A stretch of DNA of 33,631 nucleotides from Bacteroidales bacterium UBA6445 (lineage in GTDB: Bacteria > Bacteroidota > Bacteroidia > Bacteroidales > UBA932): NCBI GenBank assembly GCA_002439585.1, contig DJOF01000012.1, forward strand, positions 45,189-78,819. Direction: 5' to 3'. Shown one piece after another: positions 1 through 8,870 of this stretch (within the stretch, counting starts at the first letter, position 1; every line of letters starts with the position of its first letter). Both the position numbers and the translations under genes were made by a program. The notes under the pieces were generated by a model. The model was not told the origin of the DNA. It saw only the letters and a program-made list of their open reading frames with translations, and did not search any database.

Positions 1-18
1 GGGGACCGGAGGGGTAAT

Positions 19-50
19 AAAAGAGCCGTCCCTCACGGGAAAGCTCTTTT
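19..50. terminator. Strong hairpin terminator, bidirectional
   Basis: AAAAGAGC at 19-26 pairs with GCTCTTTT at 43-50, and TCCC/GGGA pair inside it around a TCAC loop. The arms carry A and T runs, so it reads as an intrinsic terminator on either strand. It would end a plus-strand transcript entering from outside the window, or the leftward transcript predicted from the promoter at 153-184. Confidence 0.75.
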
Positions 51-148
51 CACAACAATCAAAAGGATTCACTTTAAGATATTTTTAAATTTATTTCATT
101 ATAAATTTAAAAAAGCTCTAACTATATGGCTTATAATCTCAATTCATT
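20..148 (-). ncRNA. Candidate small RNA
   Basis: This stretch has a leftward promoter on its right (153-184) and a terminator hairpin on its left (19-50), giving a transcript of about 120-130 bases. I find no reading frame in it: the ATGs on the minus strand meet a stop within a few codons. A 13-bp AT-only stem lies in the middle (82-113). Transcription is inferred only. It could instead be the leader of a gene beyond the left edge, read through the hairpin. Confidence 0.3.
82..113. repeat. 13-bp perfect AT inverted repeat
   Basis: TTTTTAAATTTAT at 82-94 and ATAAATTTAAAAA at 101-113 are perfect inverted copies around a six-base loop. It could be an RNA hairpin of the predicted leftward transcript or a binding site. 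It is all A and T, so chance formation in AT-rich DNA is possible. Confidence 0.5.
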
Positions 149-152
149 GATG

Positions 153-184
153 CAAAGTTACTGCGACAACAGATTCCTTACAAT
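153..184 (-). promoter_or_regulatory. Leftward Bacteroidetes-type promoter
   Basis: On the minus strand TAACTTTG (160-153) matches the TAnnTTTG -7 box exactly. ATTG at 184-181 lies 20 bases upstream as a -33 box. It points away from queH into the non-coding left edge. Confidence 0.45.
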
Positions 185-197
185 CCCTAAAAATGGT

Positions 198-205
198 TAA
201 ATTTG
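198..205 (+). promoter_or_regulatory. queH -7 box next to start codon
   Basis: TAAATTTG is a perfect TAnnTTTG -7 box and ends four bases before the queH ATG at 210. Transcription would start at or within a few bases of the start codon, so the mRNA would be leaderless or nearly so. No good -33 box is seen. Confidence 0.45.
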
Positions 206-209
206 CGAT

Positions 210-842
210 ATGTCCGGAAACTCAAAACACGGCTTCTGTCCCACATTGCCAGGACACCGACTACTCCTTCACGCCTGTTGTGCCCCATGCTCCTCGGCTA
301 TAGTAGAATACCTTGTAGAGCATGGTATAAGGCCTACTATATATTACAGCAACTCCAATATTTTCCCTAAAGCAGAATACGAAAAAAGAAGCATTGAATG
401 CGCCAGATTCTCGGCTGACATGGGGATTGACATCATCAATGATAGCTATGCTCATGATGAATGGCGATGCATTGCCAAGGGGCTCGAATCACAACCAGAA
501 CGTGGAGAGCGCTGCATTGAGTGTTTTCGGTTCAGACTCGAACGTGCTGCCAAATATGCCCACGAGCATGGCTTTGATGTACTGACAACAACTCTTGCCT
601 CTTCCCGTTGGAAAGACCTTTCACAGGTAAATGCTGCCGGAGACTATGCGTGCAGTCTATTTCCAGGAGTAAAATGGTGGGATGTAAATTGGAGAAAGGG
701 CGGCCTTCAAGAGCGTCGCAATGAGCTGATACGCGAATATGATTTCTACAACCAGCTCTACTGCGGCTGTGAATTCAGTCTGCGGGACAGTACTGCCATG
801 AAGGACAAGATCGCAAAACAGACTGTGGTCAAACCTATATAG
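210..842 (+). CDS. queH: Epoxyqueuosine reductase QueH
   Basis: Catalyses the last step of queuosine synthesis in tRNA, reducing epoxyqueuosine to queuosine in the cytoplasm. It is the QueH (DUF208) type, unrelated to the cobalamin-dependent QueG. The 210-residue protein shows the family's cysteine pattern: HACCAPCSS near the N-terminus (Cys23, Cys24, Cys27), RCIECFRFR (Cys102, Cys105) and a late CGCEF, matching residues known in the family to bind an iron-sulfur cluster and a second metal. The start is the first ATG and lies directly behind a -7 promoter box. The gene stands alone, convergent with the small membrane protein gene on the other strand. The family assignment is secure from the motifs. 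Confidence 0.93.
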   Translation: MSGNSKHGFCPTLPGHRLLLHACCAPCSSAIVEYLVEHGIRPTIYYSNSNIFPKAEYEKRSIECARFSADMGIDIINDSYAHDEWRCIAKGLESQPERGERCIECFRFRLERAAKYAHEHGFDVLTTTLASSRWKDLSQVNAAGDYACSLFPGVKWWDVNWRKGGLQERRNELIREYDFYNQLYCGCEFSLRDSTAMKDKIAKQTVVKPI

Positions 843-867
843 GAAAGGCTGAGCTATAAAGACTGAG

Positions 868-1080
868 CTATTTGGAGAGCCAGTCCTCTAACCTATCCTT
901 TGCGTAGAGATAATAGAAAGCAATCCCTATCCAATTGGTCAAGACAAGAAGGACTGTCACAACGAGTTTCTTGATAGAGTCTACATTCATTTTCCAAATA
1001 TCTATAGCCGCAAGGACAGTCAATACTATGCCACAAACGTATATAGCTTTTGCAATCATAATCAATGCAATTATTATCAT
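868..1080 (-). CDS. Small PLDc_N-like membrane protein
   Basis: About 70 residues. It has two hydrophobic segments, an N-terminal one rich in Ile and Met and a second ending in NWIGIAFYYLYAKDR. This resembles the short membrane module found at the N-terminus of cardiolipin synthases (PLDc_N), which also occurs alone in small proteins of unknown role. No phospholipase domain follows, so there is no catalytic function. I chose the ATG at 1080; a TTG two codons upstream (1086) is also in frame. The gene lies 41 bases after the stop of the large lipoprotein gene on the same strand and may share its transcript. Confidence 0.6.
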   Translation of the reverse strand: MIIIALIMIAKAIYVCGIVLTVLAAIDIWKMNVDSIKKLVVTVLLVLTNWIGIAFYYLYAKDRLEDWLSK

Positions 1081-1121
1081 TATCAAGTAATATTTCTCTC
1101 TTATAAGCTATTTTGAAATGA

Positions 1122-3137
1122 TTACTTATTTCTTGTAATCCTAAACTCCACAATGTCATATTCTTCAGGACTGCCGATAATATTCCCGTCCTTAACGAAA
1201 CCATAAGCCATGGTCTGAACCTCATACGACTTGCCGTCCTTGGTGAAGAACTCTGGGAACATGGAGATCTTCTCCTGTCCATTTCCCATATCGACAATCG
1301 ACCCCTTGTATATTACATCATCATAATCAGACATATAGAGCCTTCCTGCGTACGACAGACAGCCCATCATCCTTACCTCATATTCCTGTCCTTCAACAGT
1401 GGTTTTTCCGAGAAGTTGATATCCGTCAATGAGGATCTTACCGTTTACGCTGTCATAACGCGCAATGAATGGGAACTCCTGTCCCGCAGAAGAGGTGGAC
1501 CACCCATAAACTTTATAACTTCTATTCACAGTAAGCTGCTCCACCTTGATATTATAGGTCAATGCCGAACTCCAGTCGCTAGTGCTCTTTCCTGTCACAG
1601 TCCAGTTGCCGAGGTATGCCTTGTAGCCTGTAGACGCCTCACTATCAGGCTCCTTGTCAAGTGTCGCTGTAGCTGTCTTGTAATACCACTTGTCTTCATA
1701 CTTGAACGCAATGGCAAATATATACTCGGTATCCGGTTCCAGGTCAGATTCTATTCTCGTGAAACTGCCTTTGTTCTTTATATCAGTCATCTCGTTTTCC
1801 TGAAGTTGTGTACTTACGACATAATAGATATAATCCGGCATCGTCGACATAAGATTGTCGAGATCAGTTGCTTCGAACATTTGCAGAGTGGAATCCCACT
1901 GCGCCTTGGTCATAAGGCCTGCAAGTATGCTTTCAGTATCAAGGTCATGGAAATACTTCAATGTACCATCCACACGGATAGTGTTATATCCATGGTATCC
2001 TTCATTCTCCCTGTCATAGGCACGCAGCTTTAAATCAAGCTCCGGCTGAGGTACAGGTGTAGTATATTCCTTTATCTGAAGGAATGAATCACCCTCCTTA
2101 TTCACACCCATGATAGCAAGGACATATTCAGTACCCGGAGATGTAAGCCAGCCATCGGTATATGTATTACTTACAGAGTATCCGTACTCGTAAAGGAAAT
2201 CCTTGACAGACTTCTCGTCCGCTCCAGAGAACTTTTCATTCCACTTGGACTTCTCATAGAGATTGTATGCAATGAAGCTGATATCGGATCCAAGCACCAT
2301 TCTGACACTGATCTTCTCCGTCGTCACAAGCTCGTCAGTGAAAGTTATCTCTCCTTTAGCGCTTCCGGCCTCAGGCAATGTCATCTCCACATATTCAGGC
2401 TTTCCGGTCCAGCCGGTCTCACCCTCTATGTAGCTAAACAATGCACAATAGCTCTGTCCGCCGTACAGCATGACATTCTTGTTCTTGATAAGGTCCTCAT
2501 CACCATTGCGCCATGTATATGTAGTAGAGCCCGTTCCCTCATGGCCATAATCAGCAAGAAGGTTCCAAAGGAAGGTATCCATGCTGAATTCACTGCCCTC
2601 ATCCTCCATAGCAGAGGCAAGCATGTGGTCGAAATACCATTTTTCAACATAGGCATGCCTGTAAGTGCGGCCTTCCTTCGCATTGATATGATATGAAAGG
2701 CTGGTCTTGGTCACATCTCCGGCAGTGAGAACCTTGGCCTCAGCGGTCGTGTGCACCTGTATAGAGTCCGTTGCGCTAACCTTGTCGCCTGACTTTGCTG
2801 ATGCATAGATCCAGTACAGGGTCTCGGGCTGAAGTTCAGGAATAGTAACTGTCTGTGGCTCGGCAACTGCTCCGATTTCCTCACCGAGGGCGAAAATGGA
2901 ATCCGATGTCAGAAGTTTCTTTCCTTCTTCCGCGTCAGATGTGTAATACCATGCCACAGATTCCGCGCCCTTAGCGGAAACCGAGAAGGTGATGCTTTCA
3001 GAGTCGGTGTTAAGAAGGCTAAGACTTACTTCAGGAGTCGTCACCTCCTCAGTATCCTTACTCTTATCGCAGGATACGATAGTCAGTAGTGCAACAGAAA
3101 GTGCAAGAATACACTTTTTCAATAAGTTCGTTTTCAT
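1122..3137 (-). CDS. Large surface lipoprotein with FN3-like domain
   Basis: A 671-residue exported lipoprotein of unknown function. Residues 1-23 form a signal peptide with a lipobox ending at Cys23. The next residues (DKSKDTEE) are acidic, which in Bacteroidetes favours display on the outer surface. Residues about 35-130 look like a fibronectin type III-type beta domain, as in many Bacteroidales lipoproteins. The middle is rich in Tyr, Thr and Asp, with repeated TEYVLAI/TEYIFAI segments that suggest further FN3-like modules. The last about 170 residues, starting near YLGNWTV, look like a separate beta-rich domain. No catalytic motif is visible. The gene lies 124 bases downstream of the transporter gene on the same strand. 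Binding of glycan or protein at the cell surface is a guess. Confidence 0.7.
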   Translation of the reverse strand: MKTNLLKKCILALSVALLTIVSCDKSKDTEEVTTPEVSLSLLNTDSESITFSVSAKGAESVAWYYTSDAEEGKKLLTSDSIFALGEEIGAVAEPQTVTIPELQPETLYWIYASAKSGDKVSATDSIQVHTTAEAKVLTAGDVTKTSLSYHINAKEGRTYRHAYVEKWYFDHMLASAMEDEGSEFSMDTFLWNLLADYGHEGTGSTTYTWRNGDEDLIKNKNVMLYGGQSYCALFSYIEGETGWTGKPEYVEMTLPEAGSAKGEITFTDELVTTEKISVRMVLGSDISFIAYNLYEKSKWNEKFSGADEKSVKDFLYEYGYSVSNTYTDGWLTSPGTEYVLAIMGVNKEGDSFLQIKEYTTPVPQPELDLKLRAYDRENEGYHGYNTIRVDGTLKYFHDLDTESILAGLMTKAQWDSTLQMFEATDLDNLMSTMPDYIYYVVSTQLQENEMTDIKNKGSFTRIESDLEPDTEYIFAIAFKYEDKWYYKTATATLDKEPDSEASTGYKAYLGNWTVTGKSTSDWSSALTYNIKVEQLTVNRSYKVYGWSTSSAGQEFPFIARYDSVNGKILIDGYQLLGKTTVEGQEYEVRMMGCLSYAGRLYMSDYDDVIYKGSIVDMGNGQEKISMFPEFFTKDGKSYEVQTMAYGFVKDGNIIGSPEEYDIVEFRITRNK

Positions 3138-3261
3138 TTTATATTATAGGTTTATTTACATCTTGTAAATATAGTCATTTTAGTTGGTAATCTCATTGCC
3201 TATCTCTGTTTACCAAAGTCTGCTTGTTCTATAACCCGTCTTGAGGACTTCCCAGAGAAAT

Positions 3262-4671
3262 CTACGATAAAGACGGAGCACGCATTTTCCGCCAACCGAT
3301 GACGGGGAGGAGGAAGGCGAGGAGGGAGGCGGCGAGCCAGAATATGGCTACGGGGGTGAAGTCGTAGGCGGAAGCCCCGGCAGATTGAAGGGCTGACTGA
3401 GCGGGGAGAGATGCGCCGCCGGCAGAGCCGGCCTGTATAAGATATCCGCTTACAACATCCTGCAGAGCAGCCGCCGCATAGCTGGAAATGCCGACAATTC
3501 CAAGAGCTGCACCTGTAGCCCTGCGAGGAACAATGTCCACTGCCATCAGACCTGCAACAATGCAATAGAGCACTCCAATGAAAAGGCTGAAGAAAGACAC
3601 ATAAACGATATTTAGCAGATACCCGCCTCCTGTAAAGAGAAAAGCCGCAAGGGAAATGCTGCACAGAATACCAGATACAATCACTGGCTTTACACGGCTG
3701 CCTTTGAACACCGTATCCGAAAGCCAGCCGGCAAGCACTGTACCAGCCACACCGAAAATCTCGGAGAACGCAATGATCTGAGTTGCAGAAGCCAATGTAC
3801 AACCTTTTGCCTTCTGCAGGAACAGGACGCCCCAACCGCTTACCGCATACTGCGTGATATAGACAAATGCACTTGAGACTGCAATAATCCAGATACCAGG
3901 ATTACTGAATACCATCTTCTGAAGCTTATTCGTAGGAAGAGCATCCTCTGCAGAAGACTTCTCCCCAGATAGTTTCTGTACGGTAGGAAGCCCTTCTGAT
4001 TCAGGAGTATCGCTGACAAAGAAAAGAATAATGGCCGTACCGACCAGACCGGCAAACGCAGACAACACAAATCCCCATGCCCATCCAAGAGCACCGACCA
4101 CGATACCTGCCAATATGAATGTAAGGAACTTGCCCACATAAGGTGTAGCACTGAATATACTGTAGTAAGTTCCTCTCTTTGCAAGCGGAAACCAACGCGA
4201 AAGGCTTATCACCCCCGGAGGCGAGCCCATTGACTGAACCCAGCCGTTAAGTCCCCATAGGACAAAGAAGGATGCAAAAAGTGCAAACCCTGACAAGCCC
4301 ACCAGCCGCCCGGCAATGCCACAGAGTCCTAACAGCAGGTTTATGACAGCCGATACAAAAAGCCCTGCTGCCATAAATCTCCTGATATTGCAATAATCGG
4401 CAATAAAACCGTTGGAGAATTTGCCCACAGCATATACGAAAAGCAAGGCAGACCCGACTAAACCAAGTTCTCCGGCAGAGAGAATCCCGCTGTCTATCAA
4501 CGGCTGCTTGACAACACTGAGAGTCATGCGGCAGACATAATACAGGCTATAAGCGGCCGTCACGCCCCAGAATGTTCTATTCCTGAGTCTTATGTAAGTA
4601 TCTTTAACCTCCTCCTGCGGCACTCTCCAGTCAGAAGGCTTGCTCACTCTAAAAAAAGAATATAGGCTCAT
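3262..4671 (-). CDS. MFS organophosphate transporter, GlpT/UhpT type
   Basis: Inner-membrane transporter of the organophosphate:phosphate antiporter branch of the major facilitator superfamily, which imports glycerol-3-phosphate or sugar phosphates. The start MSLYSFFR and the following RLRNRTFWGVTAAYSLYYVCR closely follow the GlpT/UhpT pattern. The protein has about 12 hydrophobic helices with a polar central loop near residues 220-250, and NGWVQSMGSPPG is typical of the family. From the ATG at 4671 it is 469 residues. In-frame starts at 4710 (ATG) and 4722 (TTG) would add a Cys-containing stretch not typical of the family, although an AGGAG lies upstream of 4671. A promoter is predicted at 4847-4879. 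The substrate cannot be told from sequence. Confidence 0.8.
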   Translation of the reverse strand: MSLYSFFRVSKPSDWRVPQEEVKDTYIRLRNRTFWGVTAAYSLYYVCRMTLSVVKQPLIDSGILSAGELGLVGSALLFVYAVGKFSNGFIADYCNIRRFMAAGLFVSAVINLLLGLCGIAGRLVGLSGFALFASFFVLWGLNGWVQSMGSPPGVISLSRWFPLAKRGTYYSIFSATPYVGKFLTFILAGIVVGALGWAWGFVLSAFAGLVGTAIILFFVSDTPESEGLPTVQKLSGEKSSAEDALPTNKLQKMVFSNPGIWIIAVSSAFVYITQYAVSGWGVLFLQKAKGCTLASATQIIAFSEIFGVAGTVLAGWLSDTVFKGSRVKPVIVSGILCSISLAAFLFTGGGYLLNIVYVSFFSLFIGVLYCIVAGLMAVDIVPRRATGAALGIVGISSYAAAALQDVVSGYLIQAGSAGGASLPAQSALQSAGASAYDFTPVAIFWLAASLLAFLLPVIGWRKMRAPSLS

Positions 4672-4846
4672 CGTCCCATGGCACTCCTGACAGGAATATT
4701 GTCCGGCCATTTGCCGATACAAAAATAATTCATTTCATCTGCATTGCAATCTTGGCACATAAAATCGCGCACAGAAAGCGCTAAATATATGGAGTACAAT
4801 CAGGAGCGGTGAACCCGTCAAGACAACATTGTTCGCCACTGATCGC

Positions 4847-4879
4847 CAAAGTTACAGGCGGTAAATTCTCTTATAGAAA
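4847..4879 (-). promoter_or_regulatory. Promoter for the MFS transporter
   Basis: On the minus strand TAACTTTG (4854-4847) is a perfect -7 box. TTTC (4879-4876) lies 21 bases upstream as a near -33 box. The -33 box abuts the last terminator hairpin of the upstream glycan operon, so the transporter appears to be an independent unit with a leader of roughly 170 bases. Confidence 0.5.
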
Positions 4880-4880
4880 A

Positions 4881-4895
4881 ATAAGGAAACCTTAT
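4881..4895 (-). terminator. Second tandem terminator of the SusCD operon
   Basis: ATAAGG-TTT-CCTTAT on the minus strand, followed by a T run. It lies directly downstream of the larger hairpin at 4903-4933. The stem is short (6 bp), so it is probably a backup. Confidence 0.5.
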
Positions 4896-4902
4896 AGAAA
4901 AA

Positions 4903-4933
4903 AAGGGTGACGCATTGGTCTTGTGTCACCCTT
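4903..4933 (-). terminator. Main terminator of the SusCD operon
   Basis: A perfect 9-bp stem, AAGGGTGAC (4903-4911) with GTCACCCTT (4925-4933). On the minus strand it is followed at once by a run of T. It lies about 70 bases after the stop of the LamG lipoprotein gene. Confidence 0.85.
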
Positions 4934-5004
4934 AATGTTATCCAGCAGACTTGCTGCCTAAAGCCTTATCCTCGTTGGCGGATTGCTTGCCAGAGGAAGG
5001 CATA

Positions 5005-6114
5005 CTACTTTACAGCTACAGGAGTATCAAGCACAACATAGTCGGCAGCACTGAGGCTAGTCTCGGTAGGTGTCATGCCATTCGGAGATGCATCCACGAG
5101 TTCTCCGTTTAGCTTATAGTACGCAAGCAGGCCTTCACTCTTAGGATCGACAGAAAGCATATTTTCCCTAATTTGGTTGGCTGTACGTGCCACAGTCCAT
5201 AGGCGTACTTCAGCCATCTTGCCATAGAACGGACGCTCTCCCCACATGAAGCCGTAAACCTTTCCGATGAAGAAGTCTCTCAGATCAGAAGGCATATTGT
5301 TAACAGTACCTTCGGCCTCAACCTCACCGTTGATATATATGGCAGCCTTTCCAGAAGAGCCGTCGCAACTGAATGCAACATGATACCACTTACCGGTATT
5401 GAACTTGGTAGAGCCGTTGATCTCTGTCTTTCCTGCAATCTGAATCTGATCACGTGGGAATGTTCCGCCACCGGCATCACCGATACGGAGGATAAGACTA
5501 CCCTCACAGCCCATGATGGTATTGTTATCACCAAACCTGTCAATATAGATAAGTGCCTCGTATGTAACAGACTTGAAGACATTGTCCACAGTAAGAGGGA
5601 CCTTTATATAATCACTATTGAACTGAGCTACTCTTGTTATCTTCACAGGCTTGTTTATGATAAAATAGGTTATATCCTGCCCTTCTATCACAGGGACCGA
5701 CTCACAACCGACCCGGACAGGAAGCAGATAAGTCTGACCTGCCTGAGCCTCATCAAGACCTGTCAAGGAGAGCTTGACCTCACCAGCCTTGAGCATGCCT
5801 GCTTCTATGGTAGCTACTTCGCTTTCGAGGGTTGCACCCTTGAAAGGAAGATATTCTTTCCCATATTTCTTATTAAAGGCTGCAACTACTGATGAGTCAG
5901 CGATTGAATATGTCACCCCTACATTCTCACCGACAAAATCGGATAGCCTCGCCTGAAGGTCAAGTTCCAACTCAGCCTCGTCTCCGACCTCCACATTTGT
6001 CTTGAAAGCCTCAAAGAAGACCTTGGGCTCAAGCAGGTCGGAAGCTCCTTCGTGACAAGCCGAGAATGAGGACATCACAAGAGCTGCGAAAACCGTATAT
6101 TTCAATATTTTCAT
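5005..6114 (-). CDS. DUF1735 and LamG-domain surface lipoprotein
   Basis: A 369-residue lipoprotein with its lipobox ending at Cys20, likely on the cell surface. Residues about 30-150 match the DUF1735 (BT_3987-like N-terminal) beta domain, with phrases such as AGMLKAGEVKLSL and TYLLPVRV. Residues about 165-350 form a laminin-G/concanavalin-like domain (KWYHVAFSCDGSSGKAAIYI, EVRLWTVART, LLAYYKLNGE). Proteins of this build in glycan loci usually act as surface glycan-binding proteins. It is the last gene of the SusC-SusD-GH18 operon, 11 bases after the GH18 stop, and is followed by two terminators. No catalytic residues are recognisable. The substrate is inferred from the neighbours only. Confidence 0.82.
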   Translation of the reverse strand: MKILKYTVFAALVMSSFSACHEGASDLLEPKVFFEAFKTNVEVGDEAELELDLQARLSDFVGENVGVTYSIADSSVVAAFNKKYGKEYLPFKGATLESEVATIEAGMLKAGEVKLSLTGLDEAQAGQTYLLPVRVGCESVPVIEGQDITYFIINKPVKITRVAQFNSDYIKVPLTVDNVFKSVTYEALIYIDRFGDNNTIMGCEGSLILRIGDAGGGTFPRDQIQIAGKTEINGSTKFNTGKWYHVAFSCDGSSGKAAIYINGEVEAEGTVNNMPSDLRDFFIGKVYGFMWGERPFYGKMAEVRLWTVARTANQIRENMLSVDPKSEGLLAYYKLNGELVDASPNGMTPTETSLSAADYVVLDTPVAVK

Positions 6115-6125
6115 AATCGTGCAAA

Positions 6126-7262
6126 TTACTTGTTATTCTCTTCAGAACCACCCTCTTCGGTGCTGCCACCTTTCTGAGCTGCTTTCCACTCGTTAAAGAC
6201 CCTCTGGTTGATACGGATTCCTTCGTACATGTATTTGTAAGGGGGATCATTCTCATAGTCTTTCTGGAAGCGGTATGCACCGAAGCCACCCTTGTATCCT
6301 TTGGACGGCATGTATTCAGCCTGACGCCAAAGCTGACCTCCTGTCGTGGCATACTTCTCGAAGTTCTCGGTAAGGATGAACTTGTGGGGATCAGAATATC
6401 TGTCAAGTCCATCCACACGTCCGTAAGACTGGAGAATCCAATAGTCCACATATTCAGGCACTTGCCCGTAGAGACTGCTTATCTGCCCGTCAATGCAAAG
6501 CAGTTTGTGACCTTTGCCTTCAGGGTCGCTCATAGGGCCGATGTATTTACCCATCTCCTTGATAAGAAAGCCAATATTGCTATTGTTGAGAGTACCGTCC
6601 ATATCGTTGAATCCGGATCCCGGTTCCCAGTCTATATCGAAACCGTCATACTCGTTTGTCACAAGTGAGTCACACAGAGCCTTCGCAAATCTCGCAAGAG
6701 CCGAATTTAGCTCCTCAGTATTGCTGAGGTCGTGGGAAGTGAAACCCCAGAAATCCCAACGTGCAAATTTCTTGGCTTCCTCAAGCTTTGAACTCGTCCA
6801 ACCCTCATCAGCTGCCTGCCTCTCGACATCGGCATATACCGAAGCCGGAGTCCTTCCTTTTCCCAGATGAGAAAGGAGACTTACTTCAAGCAACTTTATA
6901 CCCTTTACTTTCTGCACAAACTCCTTGTCTGCCTTCTGCTCGGGAGTAATCTCATATCTACCCGGAGCACCACTCCACATGGAGATAATGTCCATGCTGT
7001 CTGGTACGGAGGATAGATATCCGATTCTATTGGCTCCCTGAGGAGACCAGTCTGAGAACCATCCAAAAGCAACGGGACGACCATAATTCCAGATCTGGTC
7101 CTTGTACTCCCTTAGCTTTGCATAGTATTCCTCACTCTTCTCGTTGTTCATGGTGTTGTACCCGCCATTGTGGTCAATTTCTATTTTCTCGACCTCTGTG
7201 CAGGACAACGCTGCCATCCCCAATATAGGGAGAATGAATATTGATTTATTGAAAATGTTCAT
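6126..7262 (-). CDS. GH18 endo-beta-N-acetylglucosaminidase-like lipoprotein
   Basis: A 378-residue lipoprotein (Cys21) of glycoside hydrolase family 18. The family signature DxxDxDxE is intact as DGFDIDWE (Asp206, Asp209, Asp211, Glu213), and Glu213 is the expected acid. An N-terminal FGWFSDW strand and a late ILQSYGR fit the PUL-type GH18 branch, whose characterised members cut the chitobiose core of N-glycans. Some relatives are inactive glycan-binding proteins, but those have lost the acidic motif. The gene sits 12 bases after susD. Surface location is expected from the lipobox and the acidic residues after it (TEVEKIEID). The exact glycan is not shown by the sequence. Confidence 0.85.
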   Translation of the reverse strand: MNIFNKSIFILPILGMAALSCTEVEKIEIDHNGGYNTMNNEKSEEYYAKLREYKDQIWNYGRPVAFGWFSDWSPQGANRIGYLSSVPDSMDIISMWSGAPGRYEITPEQKADKEFVQKVKGIKLLEVSLLSHLGKGRTPASVYADVERQAADEGWTSSKLEEAKKFARWDFWGFTSHDLSNTEELNSALARFAKALCDSLVTNEYDGFDIDWEPGSGFNDMDGTLNNSNIGFLIKEMGKYIGPMSDPEGKGHKLLCIDGQISSLYGQVPEYVDYWILQSYGRVDGLDRYSDPHKFILTENFEKYATTGGQLWRQAEYMPSKGYKGGFGAYRFQKDYENDPPYKYMYEGIRINQRVFNEWKAAQKGGSTEEGGSEENNK

Positions 7263-7274
7263 AACTGAGTCTAT

Positions 7275-8870
7275 TTATCTTACGTCCCACCAAAGCCTTG
7301 TAGTAGGCCTGTCTTCGCCTCCGAGTTTCTGGAGTGCCTCCTGATAGTTAGCCATATCCTGCTCGGACTGGTAGAAGCTCGTAGGATATATCATCCTGCG
7401 GATACCTTCCGACTTGGTGATTCCCTGACCAGAACCGGCATTGACCATTACTTGGTTTAGCACGGGATATCCTGTTCTTCTCCACTCAGTCCAGGCTTCA
7501 TGACCATTTGGATACATGGCAAGCCATTTCTGTATCATTATCTTCTCTAGCTGGAGTTCCTCGTTGCCGCTGAAATCCTTTGTCGCGGAAGTCGGCGCCG
7601 GTGCAGAATATCCATGGATTGATATTGCCTGTGGCACTCCGGTATCTGAAAGATAACTATCAACAGAAGACGAGATACCATTCTCTTTGAAAGACATTGC
7701 GATACCCTCTTTGTAGAGATCCTCTGCACTGCCGAACTCAGGCCATACAAGAGCAGCCTCTGCACGGAGGAAATAGACCTCAGAAGCACGCATCCAATAA
7801 GAAGGAGTCGTAGATGTCATGTTCGGAAGAGAATAGAGCTCGTATGTACCTTTCGCTGTATTTGTCCCTGGAGGTACAGGAGCGTATTTCTTTCCGTCAT
7901 AGCCTGTGAGAGCCTCTTCAGACTCAGACTCCTTGAAATAAGCAGCAAGACGAGGATCCTTGTAGCCGTTGAGATAAGCGAACAACGAAGTACCCATACG
8001 ACATTCGCTATACTGTGCAGCCATATAATTGATGTTGTTGACGAACTGATAGCCCGCTCCACTACTCATCTGAGCCTCATCCTCTTTGGCAGTCATGACT
8101 CCGAAGCTGTTACTCAATGCTGTAGACACCCACTTTTTTGCCGTATCTTGATCAACGTATCGGATACGCATTGCAAGCCTTAACATGAGTGAGTTGGCAT
8201 ATTTGATCCACTTCGTCACATCACCACCGTAGACAGCGTCATATTCAGAAACTATATTGTTCCCAGCAAACGGAGTCAGCACATCAATCGCCGCTTTCAG
8301 ATCCGCAAACATCGAATCATATACATCCTTCTCACTGTCGAAAGGAACCACAAGAAGACCGGACCCAGCTTCTTTGTACGGGATAGGACCGAAAGTCTCC
8401 AAAGTCTTGTGCCACGCAGAGACTTTCAGAATCTGTGCAAGGGCAAAAACTTCCGGTGCATTCAGTTCCTCAGATCTGCTTTTCAGTTTCTTCCACGAAG
8501 GGAGCAAATTTGTATAAGAACAATTGTAAGTAGAAGTCACCCAAGCATTAACCAAATAATACGTTAGGTTGTTCTGACCGCTCGACCAGTTGTTGTCTTG
8601 TCCGAAATATCCGCTCCAACCATCGGAAGAAAGCATATAGGCAGTCTGGTATGCGTTTATCACTTTTGTACCATCAGCCTGCGTACCTACTGGGATTACC
8701 CATCTCTCCATGAGAGTAATATAGCCACCGAGAGAAATACCATCCCTCAAGCCCATCTCGTCGGTCATCTCGTACGGGTTGGTATTTACATTCTCATAGT
8801 CGCAAGCAGCGATGATAGACAGGGCACAGATGCCTGCCATCAATATTTTGATCTTTTTCATTGTCTTCAT
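7275..8870 (-). CDS. SusD-like surface glycan-binding lipoprotein
   Basis: A 531-residue SusD/RagB-family outer-membrane lipoprotein that forms the lid of the SusC transporter and binds the imported glycan fragment. The signal peptide ends in the lipobox IIAAC (Cys23), followed by DYENVNTNPYEMT, a typical SusD beginning. Features include the TPR-like N-terminal helices, the phrase YWMRASEVYFLRAEAAL and the late EAWTEWRRTGYP. The overall look is the SusD_2 branch found with GH18 N-glycan loci. The ATG at 8870 shares its A with the TGA stop of susC, so the two are translationally coupled. A second ATG three codons on (8861) is possible. Confidence 0.93.
   Translation of the reverse strand: MKTMKKIKILMAGICALSIIAACDYENVNTNPYEMTDEMGLRDGISLGGYITLMERWVIPVGTQADGTKVINAYQTAYMLSSDGWSGYFGQDNNWSSGQNNLTYYLVNAWVTSTYNCSYTNLLPSWKKLKSRSEELNAPEVFALAQILKVSAWHKTLETFGPIPYKEAGSGLLVVPFDSEKDVYDSMFADLKAAIDVLTPFAGNNIVSEYDAVYGGDVTKWIKYANSLMLRLAMRIRYVDQDTAKKWVSTALSNSFGVMTAKEDEAQMSSGAGYQFVNNINYMAAQYSECRMGTSLFAYLNGYKDPRLAAYFKESESEEALTGYDGKKYAPVPPGTNTAKGTYELYSLPNMTSTTPSYWMRASEVYFLRAEAALVWPEFGSAEDLYKEGIAMSFKENGISSSVDSYLSDTGVPQAISIHGYSAPAPTSATKDFSGNEELQLEKIMIQKWLAMYPNGHEAWTEWRRTGYPVLNQVMVNAGSGQGITKSEGIRRMIYPTSFYQSEQDMANYQEALQKLGGEDRPTTRLWWDVR

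Noticed and set aside
842..880. Repeat CTGAGCTAT twice after queH, possible terminator
   Set aside because: The copies are direct, not inverted, and give no convincing stem or T run.
3262..4671. The GlpT/UhpT-type transporter as part of the glycan operon
   Set aside because: Two terminators and a separate promoter lie between them, so a shared transcript is unlikely, though a functional link cannot be excluded.
4723..5004. Possible gene between the LamG lipoprotein and the MFS gene
   Set aside because: No credible frame; the stretch is explained by two terminators, a promoter and the transporter leader.
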